A stretch of DNA of 64,000 nt from Syntrophomonas sp. (lineage in GTDB: Bacteria > Bacillota > Syntrophomonadia > Syntrophomonadales > Syntrophomonadaceae), in the NCBI GenBank assembly GCA_016841875.1, contig JAENYG010000014.1, positions 1 to 64,000 on the forward strand. The letters are read 5' to 3'. The position numbers and the translations under genes are program-made. The stretch's first letter is position 1. Each line of letters opens with the position of its first letter. The notes beneath the pieces are model-generated. The model was not told the origin of the DNA, did no database searches, and worked only from the letters and a program-made list of their open reading frames with translations. Shown piece by piece: positions 32,631 through 42,519 of this stretch.

Positions 32631-35024
32631 ATGATAGATAAACCAGGCGCCTATTACATAAAAAACCGGGTAGTGCTGCTGATCATAGCAGTATTTCTCA
32701 TGATTTTTCTACCATCCTGCGCCTATGCATCGAGCGGAACAATAACCGGCAGCGTAGTTAATGTCCGGTCAGGACCAGGCAGCAGTTATACTATTGATGG
32801 AAACCTATTACAGGATACCGAAGTTCAGATAATTGACAGTAAGGATGACTGGTATAAGATCAGCAAAGGCAGCCTGACCGGATGGGTCAGCAGTTCTTTA
32901 ATCAAGATAACCCGGGAAGAACAGCTAAAGGTTATCGGGGACCCGGTCAACCTGAGGTCAGGGCCGGATACCATCTATGATAAAGTAGGTCAGGCAAACA
33001 AAGGTGATATATTGACTTTGCTGGGTTCATCAGGTGAATGGTACCAGGTAAAAAATGCGGATGGTTTAAGCTGCTATGTAGCCGCATTTCTGGTTGAGAA
33101 ATTTGAACAGAGTCCCAGCGGAAGTTCAAGCAGTCAGGTGGTTGAGACCCCTGAACCACCAGCAGCGTCCAGCAGTCAGACGCCGGTAGTCTATTTGGAC
33201 AATAAAAAATTAAGTTTTGATGTGGAGCCGATTATAGAAAATAGCAGAACTCTGGTGCCCTTGCGGGCAATATTTGAGGCTATGGGAGCATCAGTGCAGT
33301 GGAACGATGCAACCCGTACCGTAACTGCAGTAAAGGGCAGCACCACGGTAGTCCTTCCTATTGGATCTACCCAGCCTACAGTTAATAGCAAAGAATGGCC
33401 GCTGGATGTTCCAGCTAAAATATCCCAGAGCAGGACCCTGGCCCCGCTCCGATTCGTAGGGGAAGCCTTTGGTGGTACGGTGGAATGGAATGGAACTACC
33501 CGGACTATCAATATTACCAGCAGCAGTACTTCCAATAGCACTGCCGCTCAGCAGGTGAATACCGCAGTGGTAAGTGAGGAAAAGATAAATCTGCGCAGCG
33601 GGCCATCCACCCAATACAGTGCCGTAGCCAGTGCTTTGCAGGGAGAAAAACTGGGGGTACTGGCAGAACAGGATGGCTGGTATCAAGTCAGCCGGGGGGG
33701 GACGACAGCGTGGGTAGCCGGCTGGGTAGTAAATGTGGCCTGGGAAGCTGGGCAATCAGAACAGCCTGAGGCTGATTCAGGAACATCCACCACTGATTCT
33801 GCATCGGTAATGCCTATTTTCATACCATCAGATAAAATCTGGATATCTTCATCTAGGGACCAGGATGGTATCAGGATAGTTATGGAATCCGGCTCAGTGA
33901 TAAAAGCAGACATCAAAGAATCTAACAATCAAATAAACTATGAAATAAACAGCAAGACCGTTATCAATGATGATGGATTGACTGAAGACATCGGAGCCGG
34001 AAAACTTACCCTTACCGCAGAGAACGAAATCAATAAATCCACGGTAAAAATTACTCTGCCCGCTGGTACCAAATACAGTACTGCCAGTGAAAACGGGGGA
34101 AAAAAGGAAGTGCTGCTTATTCCCAACCAGATTATCAAGATCAGCCGGGAAGTAGCCGGGACTACCGGGGATAATGTCATTGTATACACCCTGGCACCAT
34201 GTGAGTTCAGCAGCAGCGTAAATGGAGATACCCTGGAAGTCCAGTTAGAATCTACTGCCATGGGCCTGGAACGTACTGAATATAAGTATAGCATCAGCCC
34301 GGTTCTGGATAAAATGACCATCAGTCAGAGCGGAACCAATAATCCCCTTACTACCTTAAAGATAGATACCAAGGGCATCGGTGATTATAAAGTGTTCCAG
34401 ACCCCGGATGATAATGCAATCAATATTGTTCTGACTGCCGGGAAGAAAAGCTCGGCTCAAAGATCGAATATAGTGGTACTAGATCCCGGGCATGGAGGAA
34501 AAGACTCCGGTGCTATTGGTTTTGGGAACCAGGAAAAAGACATTAATTTAGCCATTGCCCTGCGGGTAGGACAGATCCTGGAAAACCGGGGAGTTAATGT
34601 TGAATATACCCGCACTGATGATACCTATTTAACTCTTACCGAGCTAGCAGAAATTGCCAATGACCTGAATGCAGCCATATTTGTCAGCATTCATTGTAAT
34701 TCCGCTACTAATTCCGATGCCAATGGGACCGAAACCTATTACTATGCACCTATTGATAATTACGATTTGTTCTGGCAGAAAGCTGAACGTTCCAGGCTGG
34801 CTAACTGCATTCAGGACCAACTGGTAGATACCCTGGGCAGGAAGGACCGGGGAGTTAAACAGGATAATTTTACCGTGCTGGTTAAAACTCAAATGCCATC
34901 GGCGCTAACAGAAATATCTTTTATGAGCAACGCTGAAGAGAACGCCTTACTGGTCTCCAGCAGCTACCAGGCCCGCGCAGCCAAGGCGATTGCTGAAGGA
35001 ATTCTTGAATATTTAGGGAAATAA
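32631..35024 (+). CDS. Multidomain N-acetylmuramoyl-L-alanine amidase (SH3 x3, stalk domain, Amidase_3)
   Basis: A secreted wall hydrolase of about 797 residues that cleaves the amide bond between muramic acid and the stem peptide. The signal peptide (VVLLIIAVFLMIFLPSCAYA) is near residues 12-32. Two bacterial SH3 domains lie at about 34-90 and 100-160 (each with VNVRSGPG- or VNLRSGPD-type openings), a copper-amine-oxidase-like stalk domain at about 185-300, and a third SH3 at about 310-370. A beta-rich AMIN-like region follows to about 600, then Amidase_3 with VVLDPGHGGKDSGA (His621), the glutamate of NQEKDINLA, FVSIHCN, and the catalytic glutamate in ALTEISFMSN. I choose the ATG at 32631, seven bases after AAAGGAG; the ATG at 32625 is too close. 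Confidence 0.93.
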   Translation: MIDKPGAYYIKNRVVLLIIAVFLMIFLPSCAYASSGTITGSVVNVRSGPGSSYTIDGNLLQDTEVQIIDSKDDWYKISKGSLTGWVSSSLIKITREEQLKVIGDPVNLRSGPDTIYDKVGQANKGDILTLLGSSGEWYQVKNADGLSCYVAAFLVEKFEQSPSGSSSSQVVETPEPPAASSSQTPVVYLDNKKLSFDVEPIIENSRTLVPLRAIFEAMGASVQWNDATRTVTAVKGSTTVVLPIGSTQPTVNSKEWPLDVPAKISQSRTLAPLRFVGEAFGGTVEWNGTTRTINITSSSTSNSTAAQQVNTAVVSEEKINLRSGPSTQYSAVASALQGEKLGVLAEQDGWYQVSRGGTTAWVAGWVVNVAWEAGQSEQPEADSGTSTTDSASVMPIFIPSDKIWISSSRDQDGIRIVMESGSVIKADIKESNNQINYEINSKTVINDDGLTEDIGAGKLTLTAENEINKSTVKITLPAGTKYSTASENGGKKEVLLIPNQIIKISREVAGTTGDNVIVYTLAPCEFSSSVNGDTLEVQLESTAMGLERTEYKYSISPVLDKMTISQSGTNNPLTTLKIDTKGIGDYKVFQTPDDNAINIVLTAGKKSSAQRSNIVVLDPGHGGKDSGAIGFGNQEKDINLAIALRVGQILENRGVNVEYTRTDDTYLTLTELAEIANDLNAAIFVSIHCNSATNSDANGTETYYYAPIDNYDLFWQKAERSRLANCIQDQLVDTLGRKDRGVKQDNFTVLVKTQMPSALTEISFMSNAEENALLVSSSYQARAAKAIAEGILEYLGK

Positions 35025-35636
35025 AACTATGGTGTCAGGCACTAACTTACTAACTTATTACCTTTGAAGTACCTGGACAATAAGTTAGTAATTAGTAAGT
35101 TAGTGCCTGACACCGGGCAAACTGCATCAGTAAGTTAAGAGGCTGTCCTGGTCATTGAGAGATGATTTTGGTACAGCCTCGATCTGTCATGCGATACTCT
35201 TCAGGAGTTTTCTGCCTTACCGTTTAGTTCTGCGTTTAATCCAGATTGCATTCTAACCGAAAAATATTATTGAAGCCCACGCATGCGGTAACTCGAAAGC
35301 TTAAAGTCCAGATACGATGTGGTCAAATCCAGGCTGCATTGCAAACCTTTGATATTTTTTATCAAAATATTTTTATTCTGAATTTGATAAATTTGAACTA
35401 AATATGGAATGCCGTATCAATTTCAGGAAAGCTTGAAAGGGACAAAAAATAAAAAGTATACATCATATTTTTAGACAAGATTGGACCGAATGTAAAAAGA
35501 AACCAAGTTTTGCAGGGAAAAAGACAATTAATGTTGAAATCTATAAAGTGCATAATGTCTAGCAAATATATAGTACAAAAGTACCAATATAATTCTTAAA
35601 CAAGAAAATAAATAGCATAGTAGAATAGGAGAGACC
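35025..35636. other. Long intergenic region with REP copy C and a hairpin
   Basis: About 610 bases without a gene. It begins with REP copy C (35031-35114). Next, GAGGCTGT (35139-35146) pairs with ACAGCCTC (35173-35180). The stretch 35180-35350 is moderately GC-rich with no reading frame or known motif, and 35350-35630 is strongly AT-rich and probably holds the promoter of the downstream polysaccharide genes, though I cannot define -35/-10 boxes. The transition may mark an old insertion boundary. Confidence 0.5.
35031..35114 (+). repeat. REP-like palindrome, copy C
   Basis: Starts GGTGTCAGGCACTAACTTAC and ends GTAAGTTAGTGCCTGACACC, the same family as copies A and B near the RAYT gene. Here GTGTC/GACAC replaces GTGCC/GGCAC in both arms, so the change is compensated and the stem is kept. 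The loop differs (CCTTTGAAGTACCTGGACAA). It starts seven bases after the amidase stop and may serve as a terminator. Confidence 0.85.
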
Positions 35637-36908
35637 ATGAACAAAGAAAATAACGGTTACGGATGTGAATATATTGATGAAATTGATCTGCGGGATATAT
35701 TGCTAACCTTTTGGAAATGGAAATATACAATTATAAGCGTGACTATTATATGTATGTTTATCAGTGGAATAATAAGTCTTTATTTTATAAAACCAGTGTA
35801 TGAAGCAAATACAATAGTAGCTGTGGCCCAAATTAATAAAAGCCAAATGGAAGTAGCGGAAAGTAATATGGAAGATATGGTCGAACAGCTTACAGAACTG
35901 CCATATATGAGTGTGGAAAGCTGTGTGCAGCAGGTAAAAGCGGCCTCTATTCTACAGAAAGTCATTGACAAGATGGAACTCCCATATACTCGCAGGCAAC
36001 TATCAGGCATGATAGTAGCGCAACAATTAGGAGATACCAGCCTTATGAAAATAACTGTGAGCAACAGTGATCCGAAATTAGCTGCAGAGATAGCAAATAA
36101 CCTGAGAAATGAATTTGTCCTTTATATATCCCAAATAAATACCGATAAAATGAAGAATTCTCTGGAAACTATGGAAAACAAACTGCTGAAAAGTGAAGAG
36201 GATGAACTGGAGGCTGCAAACGAAAAGTTAAAAGAATATAAACTAAGTGCCAGATCGCAGAATTTCCTAACCACTCAACTTATGCAGAAGAATACAGATC
36301 TGGCTACTCTCCAGTCTAATCTTGTGCTCTTAGAAATACAGGCCTCCGGCCTGGCAGAAGGAGTTGAACAACTGCAGGAAAATCTGGTCGATACATCAAT
36401 TACTATAGTAACCCATGAAACTGCAGATGGTATATTGCCGGTTGATATGAATGGCCTGGAAATAAAAGATGGAAGCATAGTCAGAGAAAATATAAACGAA
36501 TCCTATATAAACCTGTGTGATTTACTTAATGATAAATCAGCTCGCCTGGCTGCAACAGAAGCTGGTATAAATACAACCAAAACTAACATTGCCAGATTAG
36601 AAAAAGAAATACCTACCCTGGAAGCACGATTAACCGAAAATCAAATTGAAGAAACGAAACTGCAAAATGAAGTAATCCGGAGAGAACATAATGTGGATCT
36701 CTTGACTGCAAAAATTGCCGAGTTAAAGATAGCTGGTAATATTAACCTGGCGAAAAACAGCATTACTACTACCTCTACAGCATTAGTGCCACAAAAGCCA
36801 GTAAAACCCAATAAAACGCTAAATATTACTATAGCCGGCGTTATTGGCCTGATGATGTCAACATTGGCAGTGTTTTTGATTGAATATATGCAGAAGACCA
36901 ACAGCTAG
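35637..36908 (+). CDS. Wzz/CpsC-type polysaccharide chain-length protein
   Basis: A 423-residue polysaccharide co-polymerase anchored by two helices, about residues 26-50 (YTIISVTIICMFISGIISL) and 395-415 (NITIAGVIGLMMSTLAVFL). The proline-rich QKPVKPNKTL segment before the second helix is the family signature. Between them is a long coiled-coil region (about 170-360). No tyrosine-kinase domain is fused, and no separate kinase is visible in the window. It controls chain length or export of the polymer made by the genes downstream. The ATG follows TAGGAGAGACC. Confidence 0.9.
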   Translation: MNKENNGYGCEYIDEIDLRDILLTFWKWKYTIISVTIICMFISGIISLYFIKPVYEANTIVAVAQINKSQMEVAESNMEDMVEQLTELPYMSVESCVQQVKAASILQKVIDKMELPYTRRQLSGMIVAQQLGDTSLMKITVSNSDPKLAAEIANNLRNEFVLYISQINTDKMKNSLETMENKLLKSEEDELEAANEKLKEYKLSARSQNFLTTQLMQKNTDLATLQSNLVLLEIQASGLAEGVEQLQENLVDTSITIVTHETADGILPVDMNGLEIKDGSIVRENINESYINLCDLLNDKSARLAATEAGINTTKTNIARLEKEIPTLEARLTENQIEETKLQNEVIRREHNVDLLTAKIAELKIAGNINLAKNSITTTSTALVPQKPVKPNKTLNITIAGVIGLMMSTLAVFLIEYMQKTNS

Positions 36909-36962
36909 TAGTGAAGGCTAAGAACTTACAGATCCATTTTTATATAATCAGGAGTAAAAATA

Positions 36963-39830
36963 ATGTCTAAGAAACATAGTAAGAATAAACAGACTAAGCT
37001 AAAACAGGCAAGACCAAAACATACCTGGCTGCCAATAGCCATATTAATAGCTGCTGGCATATTGCTCTTCTATCCCCCCTATTTCCGGGGACTTTTCTTC
37101 TCAAAGGAGATGTTCATAACCCATATTATAACAGCTCTGGTCTTTATGGGTGTATGGAGCCAGAAGATAATCAATCGGAACTATACATTCTTGACAACCC
37201 CACTCGATCTGGCCGTCCTGGCTTATACTGGTGCCTACCTCTTATCGTTACTGGGAGCGGTAGACAATGGAGAAGCATTATATGGTTTCTTAAAAGCCCT
37301 TAATTATTTCATGATTTACTGGATAATCAGCCAAATAGTAAAGACTCATAAAGATTATGAAAATATATTAAAAATACTACTGGCCAGCGCAACAGGTGTT
37401 GCACTTCTGGGGATCTTGGCTGCCTGGGGATATTTCAATTATTCTGATGCTTTTAATGGGAGAGTAATCGCTTCCACCCTGCAGTATTCCAATGCTGCCG
37501 GATTATATTTGGGTGTCATGGCATTAATATCAATCACCCAATGGATAAGCAGTCAGGAATTAAAATGGAGACTGCTTTATGCTGGGATTACCTACCTTTT
37601 ATTACTGGTAACTCTGGCCACCTTTTCCAAGGGAGCCTGGCTGATAATAATGATCGGGGCCATACTATTGCTGTTAGTCATGCCGGCGCAATACCGGTTT
37701 AAAGCAGCATATAGCCTGGGATTAAGTGCGCTAGCAGTACTAGTTGCCGCATCTGGTTTTATTCCTGCCATTTTAGGCGGAAATACCGGAACAGCGGTAG
37801 TATTTTTCTTGATTGGTCTGGCGTTCAGCCTTCTGACACCAATCTTATGGGAAGTAATGGCTAAGTTAAGTAGCGATAAGAAAAAACGATTACCTATTGC
37901 AATAGGAACAATAATTCTTGTAGTTGTAATAGGCAGTACCAGCCTTTTTATAAACAATCATAGTGAGATTTCTAATCAAATCTTCAACGAAATATCGGGA
38001 GTAAGTGCTACAGACAGCACTAGTTTCACAAGCCGCCTTAATTTTGCCAGTTGGGGAATGGAAATAATTAAAGATCATCCGGTGATTGGTACTGGAGCAG
38101 GAGGATGGGATGCCCTTTATCATCAGTATGCAGACCAAATTGCCTGGTCGGCCGAACTGCACAATGGATTCCTGCAGATATGGGTAGAAGCTGGTACTTT
38201 AGGGATAATTGCCTTTATGAGTATATGGGTATTGTTTCTTCTTAGCCTGTACAGGATATACCGGATTAATAAGGATAGTAAAGCTAAACAGCAGGGCGAA
38301 ATGGTTAAAATATGGGGAACGGCTGTTGCAGCTATATGTATAGGCTTGCATTCCCTTATCGACTTTGACCTGTCACTACCGGCTATAAGTATTCTATTGT
38401 GGACATTTTTCGCCCTTATCAATTCAGCCAGTCAAATAGAAAACATTAACCAAAAGGGGTTGGTACCCCAAATACCCATGATAAATATTTGTGCTGCTTC
38501 TTTAATAGCTGTATTGTTATTAGCCTGCGGAACTAGTTTTGCTCTCGCTGATAATTATGCCAGGAAAGGTCAGGCTGCTATAGAGAGGATGAAGGAAGCT
38601 GAGACACTTAATAGGCAGAGAGAGGAGCTAAGTGCGACGGAGAAATATTATAAGCAGGCAGTAATATGGGATTCATATAACTGTATGTACCATGCTAACC
38701 TGGCGCAAATATATGCCATCATTTATAGACAGGTGCAGGAAAACAATATCGATGTAGCCCAGGAGTATTTAAACAAGGCTTACGAGGAAATGGCAAAGGT
38801 GGACCAAACAGCACCCTTTAACATTAAAGCCCGCGGCCTCTTATACAGCATCAGTGCACAGATGGGAGATGTAGATCAGGGGATAAAACAGGCGAAGGCT
38901 GCTGTTACAGCAAATCCCTGGGACATCAATTCATGTAATGCTGCTATCAATGCTCTGCAGGTAGGGATAGAGGCTTATTATGATAAAGATAAAGCGAAAA
39001 CACAGCAATATGCCCAGGAAATCCTGTCATTAGAGAAGCAGGCAGGTAAACAACGGGAAAGACTTGAAAACAAAGAAAAGGATCAGTTGAATTTATCCTA
39101 TGACTCGCAAGTGACTGCAGGCAAAGCCCACTATGTTTTAGGTGATTACCAGGAAGCAGCTTATACTCTGGAAACAATGTCAGGAAACATGTTGGCTTTA
39201 GAATTTACCGATCCATATTTTGAAAACACCGAGTTCGAAAATGAAAATTGGAAGTTAACAGTGGTAGAGGATGAAGAAGCAATTAATGGAAAGTGCCTGG
39301 AAATAACCGCCAAGCAGGATATATATGACTGGACAGCGATATTATCACTGGGAAGCAGTATACCGGTGACAGCAGGGGAAGAGTATATTACTGAAGTTCA
39401 TTACAAAATAATAGCATGCTGCAACAGTCCGGAAGGAGAGACGGGACCTAGACTAAGAATATGGAGTAAAGTGTATGGAGATGAGGAATCCCAAAGCAAG
39501 AGTTTTACTTTTTATAAGGGAGAAAAGGATATAGATAATGAGTCAATCTGGCAGGTATCACAGCAGAAGGTGATTCATGATGAGGGTCTTGCTAACCGGA
39601 AATTTAGATTAGAAACCGGCAGTGTTGCTAAAGGAACCACATTCAGAATTGATTATGTAAAGTTTTATCCCAGAGATCTGAACAATTTGCCGGATAATAT
39701 GAAAAAAGCCAGCACATGGCATGCGGCCTCTCTTTACCAAGTAGGAGAAAAAGAAGCTGTCAATGAAATTATAGATCAATTTACCAACAACGTAGCATTA
39801 ATGGAACTGTATGATAAATTAACACATTAG
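36963..39830 (+). CDS. O-antigen polymerase/ligase-like protein with C-terminal TPR region
   Basis: A large 955-residue protein. About 12 helices span residues 18-540; the Wzy_C/WaaL signature is near VIGTGAGGWDALYHQYADQ and ELHNGFLQIWVEAGTLGIIAF. After the last helix (ICAASLIAVLLLACGTSFAL) an extracytoplasmic region starts with helical tetratricopeptide-like repeats (about 560-730: YKQAVIWDSYNCMYHANLAQ, AAVTANPWDINSCNAAINAL), followed by a beta-rich domain (about 740-900) that resembles a carbohydrate-binding module. It probably polymerises or transfers the surface glycan. The ATG follows AGGAGTAAAATA. Confidence 0.85.
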   Translation: MSKKHSKNKQTKLKQARPKHTWLPIAILIAAGILLFYPPYFRGLFFSKEMFITHIITALVFMGVWSQKIINRNYTFLTTPLDLAVLAYTGAYLLSLLGAVDNGEALYGFLKALNYFMIYWIISQIVKTHKDYENILKILLASATGVALLGILAAWGYFNYSDAFNGRVIASTLQYSNAAGLYLGVMALISITQWISSQELKWRLLYAGITYLLLLVTLATFSKGAWLIIMIGAILLLLVMPAQYRFKAAYSLGLSALAVLVAASGFIPAILGGNTGTAVVFFLIGLAFSLLTPILWEVMAKLSSDKKKRLPIAIGTIILVVVIGSTSLFINNHSEISNQIFNEISGVSATDSTSFTSRLNFASWGMEIIKDHPVIGTGAGGWDALYHQYADQIAWSAELHNGFLQIWVEAGTLGIIAFMSIWVLFLLSLYRIYRINKDSKAKQQGEMVKIWGTAVAAICIGLHSLIDFDLSLPAISILLWTFFALINSASQIENINQKGLVPQIPMINICAASLIAVLLLACGTSFALADNYARKGQAAIERMKEAETLNRQREELSATEKYYKQAVIWDSYNCMYHANLAQIYAIIYRQVQENNIDVAQEYLNKAYEEMAKVDQTAPFNIKARGLLYSISAQMGDVDQGIKQAKAAVTANPWDINSCNAAINALQVGIEAYYDKDKAKTQQYAQEILSLEKQAGKQRERLENKEKDQLNLSYDSQVTAGKAHYVLGDYQEAAYTLETMSGNMLALEFTDPYFENTEFENENWKLTVVEDEEAINGKCLEITAKQDIYDWTAILSLGSSIPVTAGEEYITEVHYKIIACCNSPEGETGPRLRIWSKVYGDEESQSKSFTFYKGEKDIDNESIWQVSQQKVIHDEGLANRKFRLETGSVAKGTTFRIDYVKFYPRDLNNLPDNMKKASTWHAASLYQVGEKEAVNEIIDQFTNNVALMELYDKLTH

Positions 39831-39835
39831 AAATG

Positions 39836-39916
39836 AGCATTTTCAGTGGCTGCGAATTCATTCGCAGCTAGAGATAAGGCAATCATTTGCAACTGAATGA
39901 TCTTATCAAAAATGCT
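39836..39916 (+). other. Three-way-junction inverted-repeat element
   Basis: Directly after the ligase-like gene stop, AGCATTTT (39836-39843) pairs with AAAATGCT (39909-39916). Inside are a hairpin GCTGCGAAT/ATTCGCAGC (39849-39868) and a second stem GATAAG...ATCATT / AATGATCTTATC (39873-39907). The three stems make a compact cruciform. It has no typical terminator U-tract and is AT-rich. It may terminate or protect the mRNA, or be a mobile-element footprint. Confidence 0.6.
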
Positions 39917-39996
39917 AACTGCAATAACAAAAAAAGTGAAACAAAACATAAACAATCAATAATTACTCATTACTAATTATAATATCGGGGGTTTCA

Positions 39997-41841
39997 ATGT
40001 TTTACTGGTTTCGATTGTTAGGCTTAATAATAATAGATTCTGTTTTAGTCAACGTGGCACTCTATACCTCGTTGCTCCTGCGATTTGATGGATATATCAA
40101 TATCCCGGAGCAATTTATGAATGCCGCCTTATACCTCGCCCTCTGGTGGACTTTCATAGCACTGGCCAGCATGTGCTTCTTCAAGCTGTATAACCGGATG
40201 TGGCAGTATGCGAGTCTGGGTGAACTAAGTGGTGTAATAAAAGCGATCACCTCCAGTATGGCAGCCCTGGTAATTTTAATTTATCTGATCCCATTACCGT
40301 ATCTGCCTCGGAGTGTCTACATACTTACCTGGCTGTTCGCGGTAATATTGATCATTGGTTCCCGCCTTCTCTGGAGAATTACAAGAAACATTATTCTCAA
40401 AGGAGAAAGACAGGCAGCTAAAAGAACTTTGGTTGTAGGAGCTGGTGATGCAGGAGCCATGGTGGCTCGGGAACTAGAGCAGAATCATACTCTGGGCCTA
40501 CAGGCAGTAGGCTTTATAGATGATAATACATTAAAACAAAAGATGAGTATTTACGGCATTCCTGTTCTGGGGAGCCGACAGGACATACCCATGCTGGTTG
40601 ATAGTCACGACATTGAAGAAATTATCATTGCTATGCCATCAGCGGATGGAACAGTAATTCGAGATATATATAATATATGCCACCAAACTCGAATCAAAAC
40701 GAGAATCTTTTACGGTACTGATGAACTGCTTAATGGCAGACCTAAAATTAGAGAAATTGAACTGGAAGACCTGTTGCGTCGTAAAGCAGTTAATCTAAAT
40801 ATTGATGAAATAGCCGGGTACATAAATAATCGCAATATTATGATCAGTGGAGCAGGGGGATCTATTGGATCTGAATTGTGCAGACAAATCTGCCGATATG
40901 ATCCGGCTAAAATAATTCTGGTGGAAAACAGTGAAAATAACCTTTTTGAGATTAATAATGAATTAGGAGAAATGTTTCCAAGCTTAGATATTGAAGCAGA
41001 ACTATGTGATGTAAAAGACCGTAATAGATTACAGGAAGTATTTAAAATTGGCCGCCCACAAGTAGTGTTCCACGCCGCAGCCTACAAACATGTACCATTA
41101 ATGGAAAAACATCCGGGAGCAGCCATAAAGAATAATATCCTGGGGACTAAAAATATGGTAGAAATAGCAGACAAGGTGGGTGTGGACACTTTTATACTTA
41201 TTTCAACTGATAAGGCCGTTAATCCTACTAGTGTAATGGGAGCCAGCAAACGTATCGCGGAAATGGTAGTTCAGGATATTAATAGAAAGAGTAAGACTAA
41301 ATTCGCAGCAGTAAGATTTGGTAATGTTCTGGGGAGCAGAGGAAGTGTAGTTCCAACCTTTAAACAGCAAATAGCAAAAGGTGGTCCAGTTACCGTAACC
41401 CATGCAGACATGACCCGCTATTTTATGACTATACCGGAAGCGGTTCAATTGGTGATACAAGCGGGAGCTATTACCTCTGGAGGGGAAATTTTTATATTGG
41501 ATATGGGCAAACCGGTGAAAATAATTGATCTGGCCAGAGACATGATTCAGCTCTATGGCTATGAACCGGAGAAAGATATCGAAATAAAAATTACCGGGAT
41601 AAGGCCGGGAGAAAAGCTCTATGAAGAACTGTTTACCGCCTGTGAGCAAATGACAGCCACCCGGCATGAGAGAATATATGTAAGTGAAACAAGTGAACAT
41701 TTAACGGATAATATTATTGATAAAATAGAGAATGTGTATAATCGAAATGTTTTTGTAAATAGAGGAGACGCAGTAGAATTAATAGGTATCATTTTACCGG
41801 AATATAAACATAATCGAAACCTGGATGTTATTAACAAATAG
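39997..41841 (+). CDS. Membrane-bound nucleotide-sugar 4,6-dehydratase (WbpM/PglF/CapD-like)
   Basis: A 614-residue protein of the long WbpM/PglF type, which converts UDP-GlcNAc to UDP-4-keto-6-deoxy sugars for bacillosamine- or QuiNAc-like residues. Four N-terminal helices (within residues 1-130) are followed by a CoA-binding-like Rossmann domain (TLVVGAGDAGAMVARELEQ, about 145-165) and the SDR domain with ISGAGGSIGSELCRQI (about 283-298) and the active-site region STDKAVNPTSVMGASKR, in which methionine replaces the usual tyrosine, as in this family. The ATG at 39997 follows CGGGGG. It is the last gene with host-like composition before the AT-rich island. Confidence 0.92.
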   Translation: MFYWFRLLGLIIIDSVLVNVALYTSLLLRFDGYINIPEQFMNAALYLALWWTFIALASMCFFKLYNRMWQYASLGELSGVIKAITSSMAALVILIYLIPLPYLPRSVYILTWLFAVILIIGSRLLWRITRNIILKGERQAAKRTLVVGAGDAGAMVARELEQNHTLGLQAVGFIDDNTLKQKMSIYGIPVLGSRQDIPMLVDSHDIEEIIIAMPSADGTVIRDIYNICHQTRIKTRIFYGTDELLNGRPKIREIELEDLLRRKAVNLNIDEIAGYINNRNIMISGAGGSIGSELCRQICRYDPAKIILVENSENNLFEINNELGEMFPSLDIEAELCDVKDRNRLQEVFKIGRPQVVFHAAAYKHVPLMEKHPGAAIKNNILGTKNMVEIADKVGVDTFILISTDKAVNPTSVMGASKRIAEMVVQDINRKSKTKFAAVRFGNVLGSRGSVVPTFKQQIAKGGPVTVTHADMTRYFMTIPEAVQLVIQAGAITSGGEIFILDMGKPVKIIDLARDMIQLYGYEPEKDIEIKITGIRPGEKLYEELFTACEQMTATRHERIYVSETSEHLTDNIIDKIENVYNRNVFVNRGDAVELIGIILPEYKHNRNLDVINK

Positions 41842-41853
41842 AAAGTTTATTAT

Positions 41854-42498
41854 TTGAGGGTGATTAAGATTTACTTAATTATTAAGAGAATGATTGATTT
41901 TATTCTTGCTTTGTTGGGTATGATAATTTTTTCCCCTGTGTTTCTGATTTTAATAATTGCAATTAAACTTGATTCTAAGGGACCTGTGTTTTTTAAACAA
42001 AAGCGAGTTGGAATTCACAAGACACACTTTAATATACTTAAATTTAGGACAATGAGCATTGATGCGCCGAAAGATACTCCGACTCATCTTCTTGGAAATC
42101 CAGAACAGTATATTACAAGAATTGGCAAATTACTACGAAAGACCAGCCTTGATGAGCTGCCGCAGGTTATCAATATACTCTGCGGAACCATGTCAATAAT
42201 CGGTCCCCGCCCTGCTTTATGGAATCAATACGACTTGATAAAAGAAAGAGACAAGTATGGTGCCAATAATGTGCCGGTAGGACTTACAGGATGGGCACAG
42301 ATCAATGGTAGAGATGAACTCCCTATTGAAGCGAAAGCAAAGCTGGATGGGGAATATGTTAAGAAGATGGGGTTTATGATGGATGCGAAGTGTTGCTTTG
42401 GGACTATATTTAGTGTCTTGAAAAGTGACGGGGTTATTGAAGGCGGGACTGGTGCATTGGAGCATAAAGAGACTGCTGATGAAAATAAGGAAGTCTGA
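41854..42498 (+). CDS. Initiating sugar transferase (short, WcaJ/PglC-like)
   Basis: A monotopic phosphoglycosyl transferase of about 200-214 residues that moves a sugar phosphate to undecaprenyl phosphate to start the repeat unit. It has one membrane hairpin (IDFILALLGMIIFSPVFLILII) and the signatures GPVFFKQKRVG, FNILKFRTM, TRIGKLLRKTSLDELPQ and SIIGPRPAL. The start is unclear: TTG at 41854 has no ribosome site, while GAGGGTG at 41856-41862 is ideally placed for an in-frame ATT at 41869, which would give the usual (M)YLIIKRMIDF opening; ATG at 41890 is the next choice. It is the second initiating transferase in the window besides TagO. Confidence 0.9.
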   Translation: MRVIKIYLIIKRMIDFILALLGMIIFSPVFLILIIAIKLDSKGPVFFKQKRVGIHKTHFNILKFRTMSIDAPKDTPTHLLGNPEQYITRIGKLLRKTSLDELPQVINILCGTMSIIGPRPALWNQYDLIKERDKYGANNVPVGLTGWAQINGRDELPIEAKAKLDGEYVKKMGFMMDAKCCFGTIFSVLKSDGVIEGGTGALEHKETADENKEV

Positions 42499-42519
42499 GT
42501 AAAGAGAGTAGTATATAAG

